A stretch of DNA of 64,000 nt from Thelephora terrestris (Eukaryota > Basidiomycota > Agaricomycetes > Thelephorales > Thelephoraceae): positions 620,001 through 684,000 of the forward strand of contig WIUZ02000011.1 in NCBI GenBank assembly GCA_015956445.1, written 5' to 3'. The notes beneath the pieces were generated by a model. It did not search any database and was not told where the DNA came from. It saw only the letters and a list, made by a program, of their open reading frames with translations. A program made the position numbers and the translations under genes. This document shows, piece after piece, positions 8,920 through 20,395 of the stretch (the first letter of the stretch is position 1; every line of letters begins with the position of its first letter).

Positions 8920-11900
8920 ATGGAATCCCTCAGCATTATGCCAACACCGGCTAGTCCTGGAATGGAGAGAGGTGTCCCGGCCACGAATGAGAAACCACTC
9001 ATGATCGGTGATCACAAAAATGGTGGCGAAGGACCATCGCCCTACAATCAACTCCCCATCGGCCCTACTGAAAGGCATGTTAACGAGTTCACCAGTGCCA
9101 CACATGCATCCACTAGTGGCAATACAGAAAAAGAGGATGAGACATGGCGTTTAGCGAGGTTCGTACCACACGTGTCTGTCGGTTGTCTCTCACCTCAACT
9201 GGGCAGACTCCTCGCAGATACACTCAAAAGCAGCGTTGCAGAGCTCCGAAGAGACGAGGAGGTGAGAACCTCTCAGTAAGTGCACTACAAGCTACCAAAA
9301 GTAGCACGCATTTACGCCAGCCACAGGTTCACTGCGACCTTACGACAAGAACTTTCAGTTCTTCATCAAGGCGAGGAGATCCGGCTTGCTCGGTTAGTGT
9401 TTCCCAACCCCTTGAGGGATTCGTTAGCATCGAGTCAGCTCTGTATCGCTCTAGGTTGGAAAAATCAATAGCGGAGTGGAACCCGCACAAGCTCAAGACC
9501 GATCCAACCACCAACTTTTGGACCGTTTACAAGAAAGTTGCTGACGAACATGACAACGACCTACTCAATAAATATGCCGGAGACCTGGACACATCCTTGC
9601 TATTCGTGAGCACGTTCACGTCCTTTTCACGTCCTGCGTCCCCTCAACCCCGTCCTTTTTCTGTGCTAGGCGGGTTTGTTCTCTGCCGTCGCTACAACTT
9701 TCATTGTACAAATCATCCCGTCGCTTCAGGCAAACCCCACCGATCTCACCAACGCCTTACTGCTTCGACTATTGCAACAAAATGATTCATTCGGTGGATC
9801 CGACCCGCTGGCACCCGTCATGAATGTGTCATCCAGCGTTGTCCAAGCTCAGGCGATTCTGTTTGCCAGCTTGGGTCTCACGTTGTTTGTGGCCTTCATG
9901 GCAGTGCTGGGGAAGCAGTGGATCCTGTATTACACCCGAGGCTCGACTTGGGGGAGTATCATCGATCGAGGGAAGGAACGACAAGTCAAGTTCGCGGGAC
10001 TTCAGAAGTGGGGGCTACACTTTATCATGGAGTCACTACCCGTTCTGTTGCAGTTTGCGCTCCTCCTTTTCGGCGTTGGCATTACCGTGTATCTCTGGGA
10101 TCTCGACCTTTCGGCCGCAGACGTCGTGCTGGCGGTCACCTGTTTCGGCGCCACTTTCTACGGCTTTATCGCAATAACTGCGACGATATGGAGAGATTGT
10201 CCATTCCAAACGCCGTTATCAATCTTACTTCCGAAGGTGTTCCTGATGGCGAAGAAAATCCCCTCGCTCGCTCGTTCTTGGAAGAGGCGATTGACTAAAG
10301 CACTTCTGCCCCGGTTTCCGTGGCTCAAGTGGTGCATCTGGTTGACGAAGTCCCTGGCGTGTGTATACGACCGTCCCGCTGTCGAGGCTGCCGCGCAACG
10401 CCGCGCCAGCGAAGACCAGACCGGTGGAGACTTCTACATGGCTCTTTCAAACCCCCTATTTTGGAGGCAGGATCCAATTTTCCCTTCCTCCGTTCGGAAG
10501 GATATTGCAGCTTCTGCAGGGTTTTGGTTGTTAGAAAATTCAACAGACTTTTCAGCCGCCACCGCTGTCGCCGCGGTGTTCTCGGAATTCCAATGGCCAT
10601 CTCATCAACGTTCCACGACTGCGCTGATTCGGTTCCGTGACACTTACATGGAGTGTTTTCGAGCACCCAAGCTCAACGAGGCCACTCGCCTAAAGGCTCT
10701 TCAGTCCGCCGCCGCTTACTACGTCCTTTACCACGCACAACTAATCTGGAACACTTCAATGGGCCTCAAGGCTGAAGCAGACAAACTTCTCTCCGAACTT
10801 CCTCCTGACCTCTTCCTCCACAAGCACGGCGAGAAATGGGATGGAGACGACCTGTTCGAGTACCTCCTCCACACCAACGACCGCTCGGAACCCGTGACAT
10901 CGCCACGGTTCTTATCATATATTGCTCCGTACTGGTTTTGTGGAGACTCAGATTCAGCCATTCGATTTCGGCCGAGCCGTCTGCAAACCTTGAACGAACT
11001 CATCGACGTGTTAGAAGCGTCCGAGGCGTTGATCCCACCGACTGTTGCGAATTGCGTGCTCTGCGTAGGAGCGGCTATGGACTTACCTCTACATCCGGAG
11101 GATTTGATTCGGGTCGAAAAAAGGTGTGTTCGTTCGCCCATACGCTGGCAGCAGAGTTGACTGGGGATAGTGACTACCTTCAGCTAGCCTTCAAAGAGGT
11201 GGTCGAGCATATTCACGGAATGGTCTTGGCTGGCACTGGACGTCGGCGCCGCTATGCCGGAAAGGCACTCGAAATCCTTCTGACACTTGCCAAAAAGACA
11301 CCGTTCCCCCTCTTTGAAGTTGCGTGGATAAACGGGCTCCTGGGGGATGCCGCGGATGGGGACATGAATAACGATACGTTCATTCTATTCCTCAAGCTCC
11401 GCGCATTGACGATGGGAGAAGATGTGGAACCACAACCCGACCAAGATTTCGTCCACGTCCAGGATGGCGAAATGGACCGCCGTCCCCCCGGAGGAGCTGT
11501 GGCGTCTGCAGAACCCACTCCGGAGCATCCCCTTCTCACTAAGATTTCGTGGAATGTCAAGATCTGTAGCGACCGGGCTGGAGGGTGGCAAGACGAGGCC
11601 GTGTATGGCGGGCTCATCGCGATCAAGGATATTCCCAACCTACGAACTCTCCTTCCTCAGGTTTGGTTCATCAAGACGTTGGCAGATGCAATGGAGAAGG
11701 ACAAGCCATTCAGCGTCAGGAGAGCAGCTTACGATGTCGTTCAGGTAGCCCAGGGTGGATGGCTTAAGTCGTCGAATTTAGAGTTTCGCGAGGCCCTCAA
11801 GAAGTACGATTTCCCTAGGAAGCTACACGGCGTTGTCCTCGAAACCGGTCGTTCCGATCACCAACTTTCGTTCCTCAAGATGATGGAAATACTGTCGGAG

Positions 11901-12359
11901 GACAGGTCTTGGCATTCCTACCTCAGAGGAGCCATGGGCATCTTGCTGGATTTCCGCCATGAAGGATCGCACCTGGTTACTCAAATCCTCCGTCGTGTGG
12001 GCGAAATATCATCACTGGAGCATGATTACAACCTCCCTCTGGATAGCCTCCTAGTCAAAATGGTGGAAGACGAATGGGCGCGAGTCCCAGGACGTCGAGC
12101 GATGGACCTCTCCGCTGATCTACTTGAACCACTCGCGGAGGTCACGACCCAGCTCAAGGAGATATTGTTCACTGAACCCGATCGACGGGCAGTTTTGGCG
12201 GTGGTTGAGCGGGTCATACCGTCTTTGGAGAAGCGGCGCGATGATGGCTACGGGGGACCGGGAACGGACGTATGTGATATAATCGATCGCCTTCGAGTTG
12301 GCCTAGGGAAATCCACACCGTCAACTAGTCGACGGTCCTCTTATTGGCTTACGAAGTAA
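8920..12359 (+). CDS. DUF6535 domain protein, multi-pass N-terminus with large C-terminal region
   Basis: Member of a family known mainly from mushroom-forming fungi; function unknown. The first exon (8920 to about 9261) is hydrophilic. The DUF6535 domain starts TTNFWTVYKKVADEHDNDLL near 9507. A 64-base intron (9606-9669) interrupts it, and it resumes AGLFSAVATTFIVQIIPSLQ. At least three membrane segments follow, among them ILFASLGLTLFVAFMAVLG, LLQFALLLFGVGITVYLW and VVLAVTCFGATFYGFIAI. The rest, about 700 residues, is soluble and Leu/Arg-rich, with helical repeats such as RRAAYDVVQVAQGGWLK and HSYLRGAMGILLDFRHEG. The frame breaks once at a run of six A (11117-11122): one extra base would join RVEK to KVCSFAHTLAAELTGD. 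The stop is at 12357-12359. Whether the break is real or a sequencing indel cannot be told here. Confidence 0.75.
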
Positions 12360-12629
12360 AAAACCACCTGTATACTTACCATGCTATTGTAACTATAGGA
12401 CTTACTCATGCAGGGGGCAATGCTTTATTCGTGGCGTGGTGGCGGTGGAGCCAAGCGAGACGGGGAATCCGACCGTGAGACCAGCACGGTCATCACCTGG
12501 AGTCAACAACTAAATACCACCCATGCAGTTCCTTCCAACCGGTGAGCAGCTCGCCATTGGGTGGTCTCGGCTCATACTTCTGTAACGATTTCAGCAACAA
12601 TCAAATTCCCTGCCCACGTGTTGTGAGAT

Positions 12630-13780
12630 ATTGAATGGTATTGCCACTGTTGGTGAGCTGCCAGCCGTTCTAAGTTGGCCCGGGGCGGCCCGGGGGTTGG
12701 CCGAGTCGATCTCCACGATCAGCGAATTCTTTGTGGCCATCCCCACTCCCCAGCTTTATCAGCACTTCAAGTGCTGGACATATGACGGGCGTCGAAGACG
12801 AAAATATTTTGTTACTGGGTCAATGGCTCCGACGCGAGAGCTCGTCATGCCTCTCATTTTTCGAGAAAATTGTGCTCGGAATGGGTCGCCAGCCGTCCAT
12901 CTGTGCACAGAGGGTCATCTTCGAGTTGGTCATCGCCACCGACTATGGGGATTTGTTCATCCCGGCCGCCTTACAGGCGTTATTGCTTGCTATCGCGAGT
13001 AAGACCCTGACCCAGTCGTGGCAGGAGGCGAGTGAGGGAGAAAAGGTATTCCGCTCGAATTCTAACGTTCGACCCAATGTTACGGGACCTTACAAGGCGC
13101 CACTCAACGACGCTGGAACAAACAATGGACCATCGTTGTAGGCTCCGACCACAACCACATGTTTCGCGATCCGCGAGGCTCGGTGCACAAGTGCGCATTC
13201 CAATGCTTCGTGAGCGCTTCGATCCTAAGCGCCTCTTGCCCACCCTGCAGGAACAGGCTCTGAAATCTGTCCGTTAAGGTTCTCGTGAAACTTGCGGACC
13301 CCTTTGCCAAGCGCCGTTGTCTATGGGCGGGTGATAGCACAGCTGGCACCGGACCGATTCATAGATGGTGATGTTGCCTCAAGGCCTCACCATCGACCAC
13401 TTTTAGGCTATGCGTTCTCTGATACGCGCAGCTCGCGTCAGACCATTTCATAGCCACGTCGGCCGCCTCACGCAGATTACCACGCGAGCCGTAGAGGCTC
13501 CACGGAGGTCCGGAGTGAATTGGTGCACTTCATCATTAAGCCATCCCGGAGACGGTGGGTTTACATTGCCCCTGGGAATTGCCTCAGTTACCACCAACCC
13601 TGTAAGTCCCCCGAGAACGCGGGGTACCTCCGCAGCGGGGGCTTGGCAATGCCGCCCACTGAGACTCAGCTTCAGTCCAGTGAGTGCTCTGAATTGACAT
13701 TCAAGACCATTTCCCATGAATTGAGTGGCTTACCATTCGTTGATCACAATCAGGGTGAAGTATATGTTCTGGATGCCTGA
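12630..13780 (+). other. Unresolved exon-like stretches, possible decayed gene
   Basis: Two stretches look coding but do not join cleanly. About 12731-13050 reads EDENILLLGQWLRRESSS, FEKIVLGMGRQPSICAQRV and FELVIATDYGDLFIPAALQA. Near 13270-13360 a frame reads VKVLVKLADPFAKRRCLW, and about 13520-13780 ends HELSGLPFVDHNQGEVYVL with a stop. In-frame stops lie between them. This may be an intron-rich unknown gene or a pseudogene beside the DUF6535 gene. No family was recognised, and the rest of 12360-14205 shows nothing further. Confidence 0.25.
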
Positions 13781-13797
13781 TCTTCACATCTGTCCTT

Positions 13798-13830
13798 CAG
13801 TGCTCGGTGCTCAGTGCTCGGTGCTCAGTA
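13798..13830. repeat. Short tandem repeat
   Basis: A 14-base unit, GTGCTCGGTGCTCA with an internal near-repeat, occurs about two and a half times in a row before the sequence diverges at TACTTTCC. It is a small minisatellite in non-coding DNA. Confidence 0.7.
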
Positions 13831-14205
13831 CTTTCCGAGCAAGGACCCTGTTGCTTCCTGTCTGCTGAGGGAGGACGTTTTCGCCGCCACTAAGAGGACT
13901 ACTCTGTTTTCTGGTGCCTCCTATTGAAACTCTTCCTCGAAATGGAGGCATTGAAAACCAGCACCTTCGTCTCGACTTCGCGCCTCTATCATAACGCGGC
14001 GGCCGAGCCTTCAATGATTCCCACGCTGCTAAGCGCTAGCCTACTAGTAAGAGGTGTGCTCTCAGTACCCTTTTCTCTGTTGACCCACATTGGCTAGAGG
14101 TCAATACAGCCTGTCAAAAAGATAGCCCGCACCATATCAGAAGGCGAAGGCACTCTAGCTGGAAAAACAGTGTGCCGCGTTCTCCGGCTAAGCCGGTCAT
14201 CGTAG

Positions 14206-14757
14206 CTAAGAAAAGCGATCTCGTACCGCATCTTGGATCCTGATCAACTCCGTGATCTTCCTCACGCACTGTAACATCACGATGAACGCAAAACCGTTGC
14301 TTACCGCGCGCTCTATTGAAACCCGACCCACATGTTGTCCATGCCTGTGCGCATCCGAAACAGTACATACCAGTGACCGAAGCTTTACTTGAAATTGTCG
14401 CGCGGCACCGTTGACACACTGGGGGATGTCGGGCTGGTTGACGACCTGCACAGGGGCGACGCGATGGCGGGTTCGTTTCTCTATTTCGTCATTGAAGGCA
14501 CGTAATTTCTTATGCCGCTCGTCAAACCACTCAGGAGAAAATGGACTGGTGACACACTCTCGCTCCAACTCTAGGTTTAACCTGATTTGGTCACTCAGAC
14601 ATCTGTGCCACCGAATTAGTTCCGCTAAAGACCTGGTAAGAGCTTCCGCGCACGAAAGAAGGCCATAGGCGCGGGCTAAGTGAAAAAATATGCCTACATA
14701 TGCGCGTGGCGTTAAGGGAGGGTACCTGGCCCCGCGAGTGACCGGTGGCAGCCTCAA
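14206..14757 (-). CDS. Hypothetical exon(s), helical protein of unknown function
   Basis: Not recognised. The open stretch reads like an amphipathic helical protein: EALTRSLAELIRWHRCLSDQ, LELERECVTSPFSPEWFDER and HKKLRAFNDEIEKRTRH. After KLRSL a good donor (GTATGT, near 14370) and an acceptor CAATAG near 14319 suggest an intron, so the bases below 14370 may not be read as written. There is no ATG at the head of the frame, so the start must lie in another exon. It points away from the aldehyde dehydrogenase gene that begins at 14921. Confidence 0.35.
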   Translation of the reverse strand: MRLPPVTRGARYPPLTPRAYVGIFFHLARAYGLLSCAEALTRSLAELIRWHRCLSDQIRLNLELERECVTSPFSPEWFDERHKKLRAFNDEIEKRTRHRVAPVQVVNQPDIPQCVNGAARQFQVKLRSLVCTVSDAHRHGQHVGRVSIERAVSNGFAFIVMLQCVRKITELIRIQDAVRDRFS

Positions 14758-14920
14758 CTCAATTGGTCGCCACTACCATATCCACTGGCCGCCGCCGACA
14801 GAAGCCCGAGAATGAGTAGCTTGCTCACGTGATTTTTAGCACGAGGATCAGCGCGTCTGGTGGGTAATGAATTTATCAGGCTTATCTCCCACCATTTGCA
14901 CACACGAATCTAGCTGAACC

Positions 14921-17625
14921 ATGAGTCAGATCGTGAAAATCAAAATCGCTGCTACAGGGCGAACAATCGAGCTTCCGACTGGATTGTTCATCAACAACGA
15001 GTTCGTGCCCTCCGTAGACTCACAGGAGACGCTCAGGTGCGTTATCGCGGAGTGACCGGGTGGTACTAAGGCGAGTGTTCCGACCCCTTCGGTGCCATAG
15101 CGCCATCAATCCAGCTACCGAAGAAGAGATCTGCAAAGTCGTGGCTGGTTCGTTTCCCAGCATTTACGAAAATATCCGTGAGCTCACATGTGCACGCCCC
15201 ATCAGCATCCGAGAAGGACATAGATCTCGCCGTAAAGGCCGCTCGCGCGGCTTTCAAAAATACCTGGGGCAAAAACGTCACCGGGTTCGAGAGGTCGAGA
15301 CTCTTGTACAAGCTCGCGGACCTGATTGAACGCGATCAACAAGAACGTTCGTGAGGCCAAATTTATGGATTGCTAATTTGACCCGTTTCACCCGCTCGAT
15401 AGTCGCCGAACTTGAGACTTTGAACAACGGCAAGCCGGTCAGGATTGCTAGGGACTTCGATATTGGAGATACGGTCCAATGCCTCAGATATTACGCCGGT
15501 ACGTGCCGACGGCTAACCATCTGAAGACACAATACAATTTACGTTCACCCATGGAAACAGGTTGGGCTGACAAGATACTTGGAGAGGTCTGCCCTCTGAA
15601 GCCTTGTGCCCCAGTCGACCTGGACTGACCTCACCAACAGACCATTGAAGTGGACAATAAGACCAAGTTGGCGTTTACAAGGGCTGACCCTATAGGAGTC
15701 TGTGGCCAAATGTACGTCGTGAAGCGCTCGGAGATCACGCAGATTATTGATGCGCAAAAACCCTAAGTGTCCCCTGGAACTACCCCATCATGATATGGTA
15801 AGCGGAGTGTACCAAGTGCTACTTTGAGGTCTTCTGAGGAGTTTTAGGGCCTGGAAGGTCGCACCTGCATTAGCGGTCGGGTGCACTGTCGTTATGAAAC
15901 CGTCCGAATTAACGCCATTAACGGCTTTGGTAATGTCCTCCGCCCGCAATGACCCCTAGCATCCTACTGAGCAACTGCACAAGAAACTGTCCCAGCTCGT
16001 CAAGGAAGCAGGGTGCGTATCAAAAGTTAACGCGACGGCAACTCGCTGAAAGATATCAGATTTCCTCCTGGCGTTGTAAATACGGTCCCTTCCCTCGGTC
16101 ATGTAGGTGGTGCGGCTTTGGCAGCCCACATGGACGTGGATCTGGTCGCATTTACGGGATCGACTGTTACCGGGAAAAAGATTATGGAAGCCGCAGCCAG
16201 AAGCAACCTGAAGAAGGTGCGCAAGATTGCATTATGCATAGGCCGTTGGGGTAGCATAAGGGTATTCATTCTATTCTCAGGTATTACTGGAACTCGGTGG
16301 AAAATCGCCGAACATCATCTTTGAATCGGCAGATCTAGAACAAGGCGAGTGGCTAGTACCGAATACCGCGGGCAGGCGAGCTCTTCGTAGTTAACAACGC
16401 ATCGCCGATTCATTCAGCGGCTACTTGGGCGGTATTGGGAACATTGAGCAATTCGGGTAAGGATATTTGGAACTAACAAACATCAAGGCAACTGTTCAAT
16501 TGAAATATCTTACCGGCCGCTTCCAGGAGAGGATTGCACAGCTGGTTCGAGGGTCTACGTGCAGGAGAGCGTGTATGACAAATTCATCGACCTCCTTATC
16601 GAGAAGGTCAAATCAACCCCGGTTGGAGACGGTTTCGACGATGCGGTCACGAATGGTCCAGTGGTAAGCGATCACTCGCCAGAGGTTCTTTCAGCGACGT
16701 GGGATGGTCTAACCAAAAAGCCTGGTAGATTTCAAAGACCCATTTCGATAGGGTATGGGGTCACATCGAATCCGGGAAACGAGAAGGTGCCAAAATTCTG
16801 GTCGGTGGAGAGAGACGCGTGGGCAGTGGATATTTCATAGATCCCACAGGTGCTTTTCAAAGATTGTGGCTTGGCTAGAGTGCTGATTCGCTCTGCGAAG
16901 TCTTCGTTGATGTTAAACAGGATATGAAAATCGTGAGCGAGCGAAGATGTCGCTTCTTGGGACCTGCTGATGAGGATCCCTCGTGTCCTATTGGTTATAC
17001 GTTATAGGTTAACGAAGAGGTAAGTGGCGCGCTATACGTGAGCACCGTAACCGACGGATTTACGCTGAAACACTGTTCCAAGATCTTTGGACCTGTTCTC
17101 GCCGTGGGAAGGTTTAGCACTGAAGAGGAAGCGATTGAGCTGGCCAATAACACACGATACGGTCTCGGTGCTGGGTTGCATTCGAGTGGGTCTCCTGTTC
17201 CTCTAAGCGACGTCATTCCCCCTGGATGTGTGGGCCTAACCGTGTGCTCCTTATTCCCTTAAGGGGATGCAAACCAAGCCATGCGCGTTTCGTTAGCGTT
17301 AGATGCTGGTACAGTGAGTAACCTTGTTGCAGCCTGTCAAGGCGCTCACTGCCCGGAAGGGTGATCCGGCCTAACGTCCCATTCTTCTGTCAGGTCTGGG
17401 TAAACCAATATGACATACTGCATAACAACGTTCCGTTCGGTGGAAAGAAACAGAGCGGGATCGGTACGAGATTCCTCCGAGCTCTCGAATTCCGGTGTCA
17501 CTTTTTTTGATTGACAAACTGGTTCGTTGAAAGGTCGTGAGCTCGGAAAGCAAGGCTTGGACGAGTACATCTCTGTGAAGGCCATACACTGGAACTTTGG
17601 AGAGAAAGCATCTTGGCCTGTGTGA
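14921..17625 (+). CDS. NAD(P)-dependent aldehyde dehydrogenase
   Basis: Oxidises aldehydes to acids. The open frame is chopped into about 14 short exons, yet the family blocks appear in order: [142 protein letters not shown] with the general-base Glu, then [20 protein letters not shown] with the catalytic Cys. Later come [29 protein letters not shown] (seen as [20 protein letters not shown]), [22 protein letters not shown] and [18 protein letters not shown]. The stop is at 17623-17625. One intron needs a GC donor at 16345. The usual Gln before the catalytic Cys is Glu. The splice model is by eye, but no block is missing, so it is probably functional. Confidence 0.85.
16345..16417 (+). other. 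GC-AG intron in aldehyde dehydrogenase
   Basis: After SADLEQ (codon phase 1) the only donor that keeps the frame is GCGAGT at 16345. The acceptor ATTCAG at 16417 joins it to [14 protein letters not shown], giving the normal spacing to the catalytic cysteine. The GT donors tested in this stretch lead to stops or loss of frame. Confidence 0.6.
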
Positions 17626-18680
17626 GCTGACAGAGACCCCTTGAGGCCACGTTGGATTTGGAGGGGGGGGATCACCGAAAGATCGTCGAGAAATGGATAT
17701 GTCAACAACTGTACTATCTACAAACCCAAAAATGTACTTTGCGCTCTCACCCCCCGGCGCCTTCTTAGTTGAAGAAGTTACCATCAGCACCGCAATTCCC
17801 CGGGGGCAAATATCACAGGGGCCATGCCTCCCTTTCATCCAGTTCGAGACTGGTTTGAGCGAATTACACCGCTTGCACCGCAGTCGATCAGGATTTCACT
17901 GATAGGGAGGAGGTTCGCGACCCTGCATAACGTTGCCGAACCGGTGACGAGTTTCTGGCGGGTTGTTTATTTTTACCGCGCATTCTGGACCCCCCCCTCC
18001 CCGGGCCCCCCCTCTCTGCGGTGATCCGTAGGAATGAGATCGACCGAAGTTTGCACGAGAGCCCTCAGAGGATCGTCCCAACACGGCTTCTTCGCTGTAA
18101 CACTGAAAAGCAGATGATGAAGGGGTTTCAAAATAACTTGTGTTCAGTGTCGGTTCGGGCACGTAGGCCGTGCTCGGGAACCCGAAACGAACTGTGCGAA
18201 CAAGGGGTACCCAGCAGGACCCTGCCTACCTTATTAAGTAGCCCATCCAACACGCCCCTCCTACGTAGCGCTACCGACCGCTTGAGCCAAGCGCCACTGA
18301 ACTCTGTCGTTAGCGCCAGTCGATCCGCAAGGGCGGTACTCAGTCCCTTTGCAAAGAGCGTGGAACGTTTTACTGATTTGATCGGGGAAGGGCGGGCGCG
18401 GCCAACCGAATGCATTCTCTAGGTCGACTTGTATAGATTAATAATCATCACTTGTAACAGTGGAAATAAGAATAATAAATGATCGTAGGAGAGGATGTCA
18501 GCCACTAGAAAACACGGTGGGGGCAAATCTATGCTACAGATATTAAGAATAATAGAGCAGGGAGGGCCGAGGAGGGCGGTAAACATTTAATTACAATTAA
18601 TTCCGGTTCGGGGAACGCTTCAGCCGCTTGCGATAAGGTCCCCGTATAATTAGGATTGCTTGTTGTCTCGAGAGTCTTTC
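17626..18680. other. Gene-free spacer
   Basis: About 1 kb between two tail-to-tail genes, with C/G homopolymer runs near 17990-18010. Open frames here look like chance. No RNA gene or repeat recognised. Confidence 0.4.
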
Positions 18681-19475
18681 CTAAAGTCGTGGGTCAGAAG
18701 ACGCGGGGTGAAGGATAGAGAGACGAGAATACCATTGTACATCAGGAACTCCGCTGGCCTGGATGTGGCCCGGGGGATAGTACCCAGTGTTTGGAAGTCG
18801 CGATTGACTGAGACGGAGAAGCAGAGATTAGTACACTGCTGGTGGCGGATCATTATACATGGGGATGCTCACCTATTGCCGACGGGATACCACCCCGGAG
18901 CCGGGGTCGTGCTTTGCGGGACCGGGGCCGGACTCGTCGGAGTCGTATATCGAGATGGTCCTGGGGTCGGCGTGGACTGTTGAGGGCCCCAGGATGGGGT
19001 TCCGGGGCGGTGGTACGCTTGCGCAGATGGGTGTATTATTTGCTGCTGGGGTTGATGGAGAGGCCAGGTAGTCGCCGGTATCGGCATACCGGTGGGATGA
19101 ACAAGAGGGCGATTAGCGGGGGCGCTGAGCATGCCCTGGCGCACGTCGGCAGGGTCGCCCAAAATAGGACCGGTGGGTACCTGACCTGACATACCACCGA
19201 CGGTGCCCCCGTACCGCGGCAAGTGGAGGGTGACAGAGTCAGAGGACTGATCGTTATCGGGGGTTGAAAGGAGTTTCTGTTCCTGAATGGACATGAATTC
19301 GCATTTGATCTTGCGCTTTGCGCATCTTTCGCAAGCCTGGCCAGCGGACTCGGAAGGGGTGCACTGTGGGATGTGATAATCCGCGGTCAGCGAAGTCCGC
19401 GGAGTGTTTGGTATCATTGATGGCTGGGACGAAACCTACTTTGACTTGACGACGGCGACACTCCGTACAGGCCAT
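18681..19475 (-). CDS. Compact Zn(II)2Cys6 binuclear cluster protein
   Basis: Probable DNA-binding regulator. The start at 19475 opens MACTECRRRQVK. An intron with donor GTAGGT ends in CCCACAG, and the next exon continues CTPSESAGQACERCAKRKIKC. Together they make six cysteines spaced C-x2-C-x6-C-x9-C-x2-C-x6-C, a fungal Zn2Cys6 cluster. The rest is Pro/Gln/Thr-rich and disordered (PATTWPLHQPQQQIIHPS, APGWYPVGN). A last exon joined through a GTGAGC donor near 18872 reads TGYYPPGHIQASGVPDVQWY to a stop at 18681. No fungal-specific transcription factor middle domain is present. In-frame upstream codons rich in Ser/Arg leave room for a longer N-terminus. Confidence 0.7.
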
Positions 19476-20395
19476 GAAAGTCCTGCGGCTGCGACTCCAG
19501 GATGATCGCCTGGAAGTATTCGCTGAACGTGAACGATGAGCATGGGGACCGATGATGAAATGTGGCGAGCTAAGACGGACCACTGGAATTATCAGGGGAA
19601 GCAGAACTGTTACGGGAGGGCATGCCGGTCGGACGCATTGCGAAGAGTGGGTTGTGGTCGGGAGTGGGTTAGGATACGAGAGAGCAGTGAGGAAGAGGCC
19701 ATGGGTTTCCTGGTGGTCTTTATAGTCATGACGGTGTCTGGAGAGAGGCATCCTGAAACCCGGACGCTACCAACTGTGGGAACTCCCGAACAAGACATGA
19801 TCGTGGGGGAACTTGATGAACTCGAGCATCGGTAAGTGGCTGTATTGAGCCGCAGGGCCAGAACAGGGTGATCGAGCGAAACCGCATCTCGAGTTACGGC
19901 CGATCACATGACGGAAACAAATCTTTTACCGATTTTCGAACTGCAAGACGCCGAACAGTCCACACGAGCGGTTTTCTTCCTGGTATAGACGTAAAGGTGA
20001 AGATAGGGGCTTTTTTGAAATTCTGTAAGCAACCATGACACGTCCACGGACCCGATCTCCATGATACTAGGGATGACTGCGCGTGTAAAACATGTTTGGT
20101 CAAGCAAATGTTGCGATAACATCTCGCGGCGTCCCATCGTCCCCCGACGTTCCGGTGTCCTAGTATTCGTCTGATTGAGTGCGATGTTGCCTGAAGACCC
20201 GGAACGAAGCAAGCACCGCGTCCCCCTCCCACCGCAATTCATCGATCGGCACTTGATTGCATCTTTTCCATTTGGAATGACTTCCTAATATATGGCACGA
20301 GTGATCTACAGGACGTGCTACTGTAAAGCTTTCCCCGGTCGCCCGGTAAGCACGCCGAGTTTTCTCCTTCATTTGCCGTTTGTTGCTGCCTCGTC
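19476..20395. other. Upstream region of the Zn2Cys6 gene
   Basis: About 900 bases with no recognised gene. Likely promoter of the Zn2Cys6 gene, plus a divergent upstream region for the hypothetical ORF at 20396. Confidence 0.35.

Noticed and set aside
11117-11123. Programmed -1 frameshift at AAAAAAG in the DUF6535 gene
   Set aside because: The heptamer is not in the required phase (codons read GAA AAA AGG) and no downstream hairpin was evident, so an indel is likelier.
18021-18422. 133-codon frame after the ALDH gene
   Set aside because: No motif; an equally long frame exists on the opposite strand; likely random.
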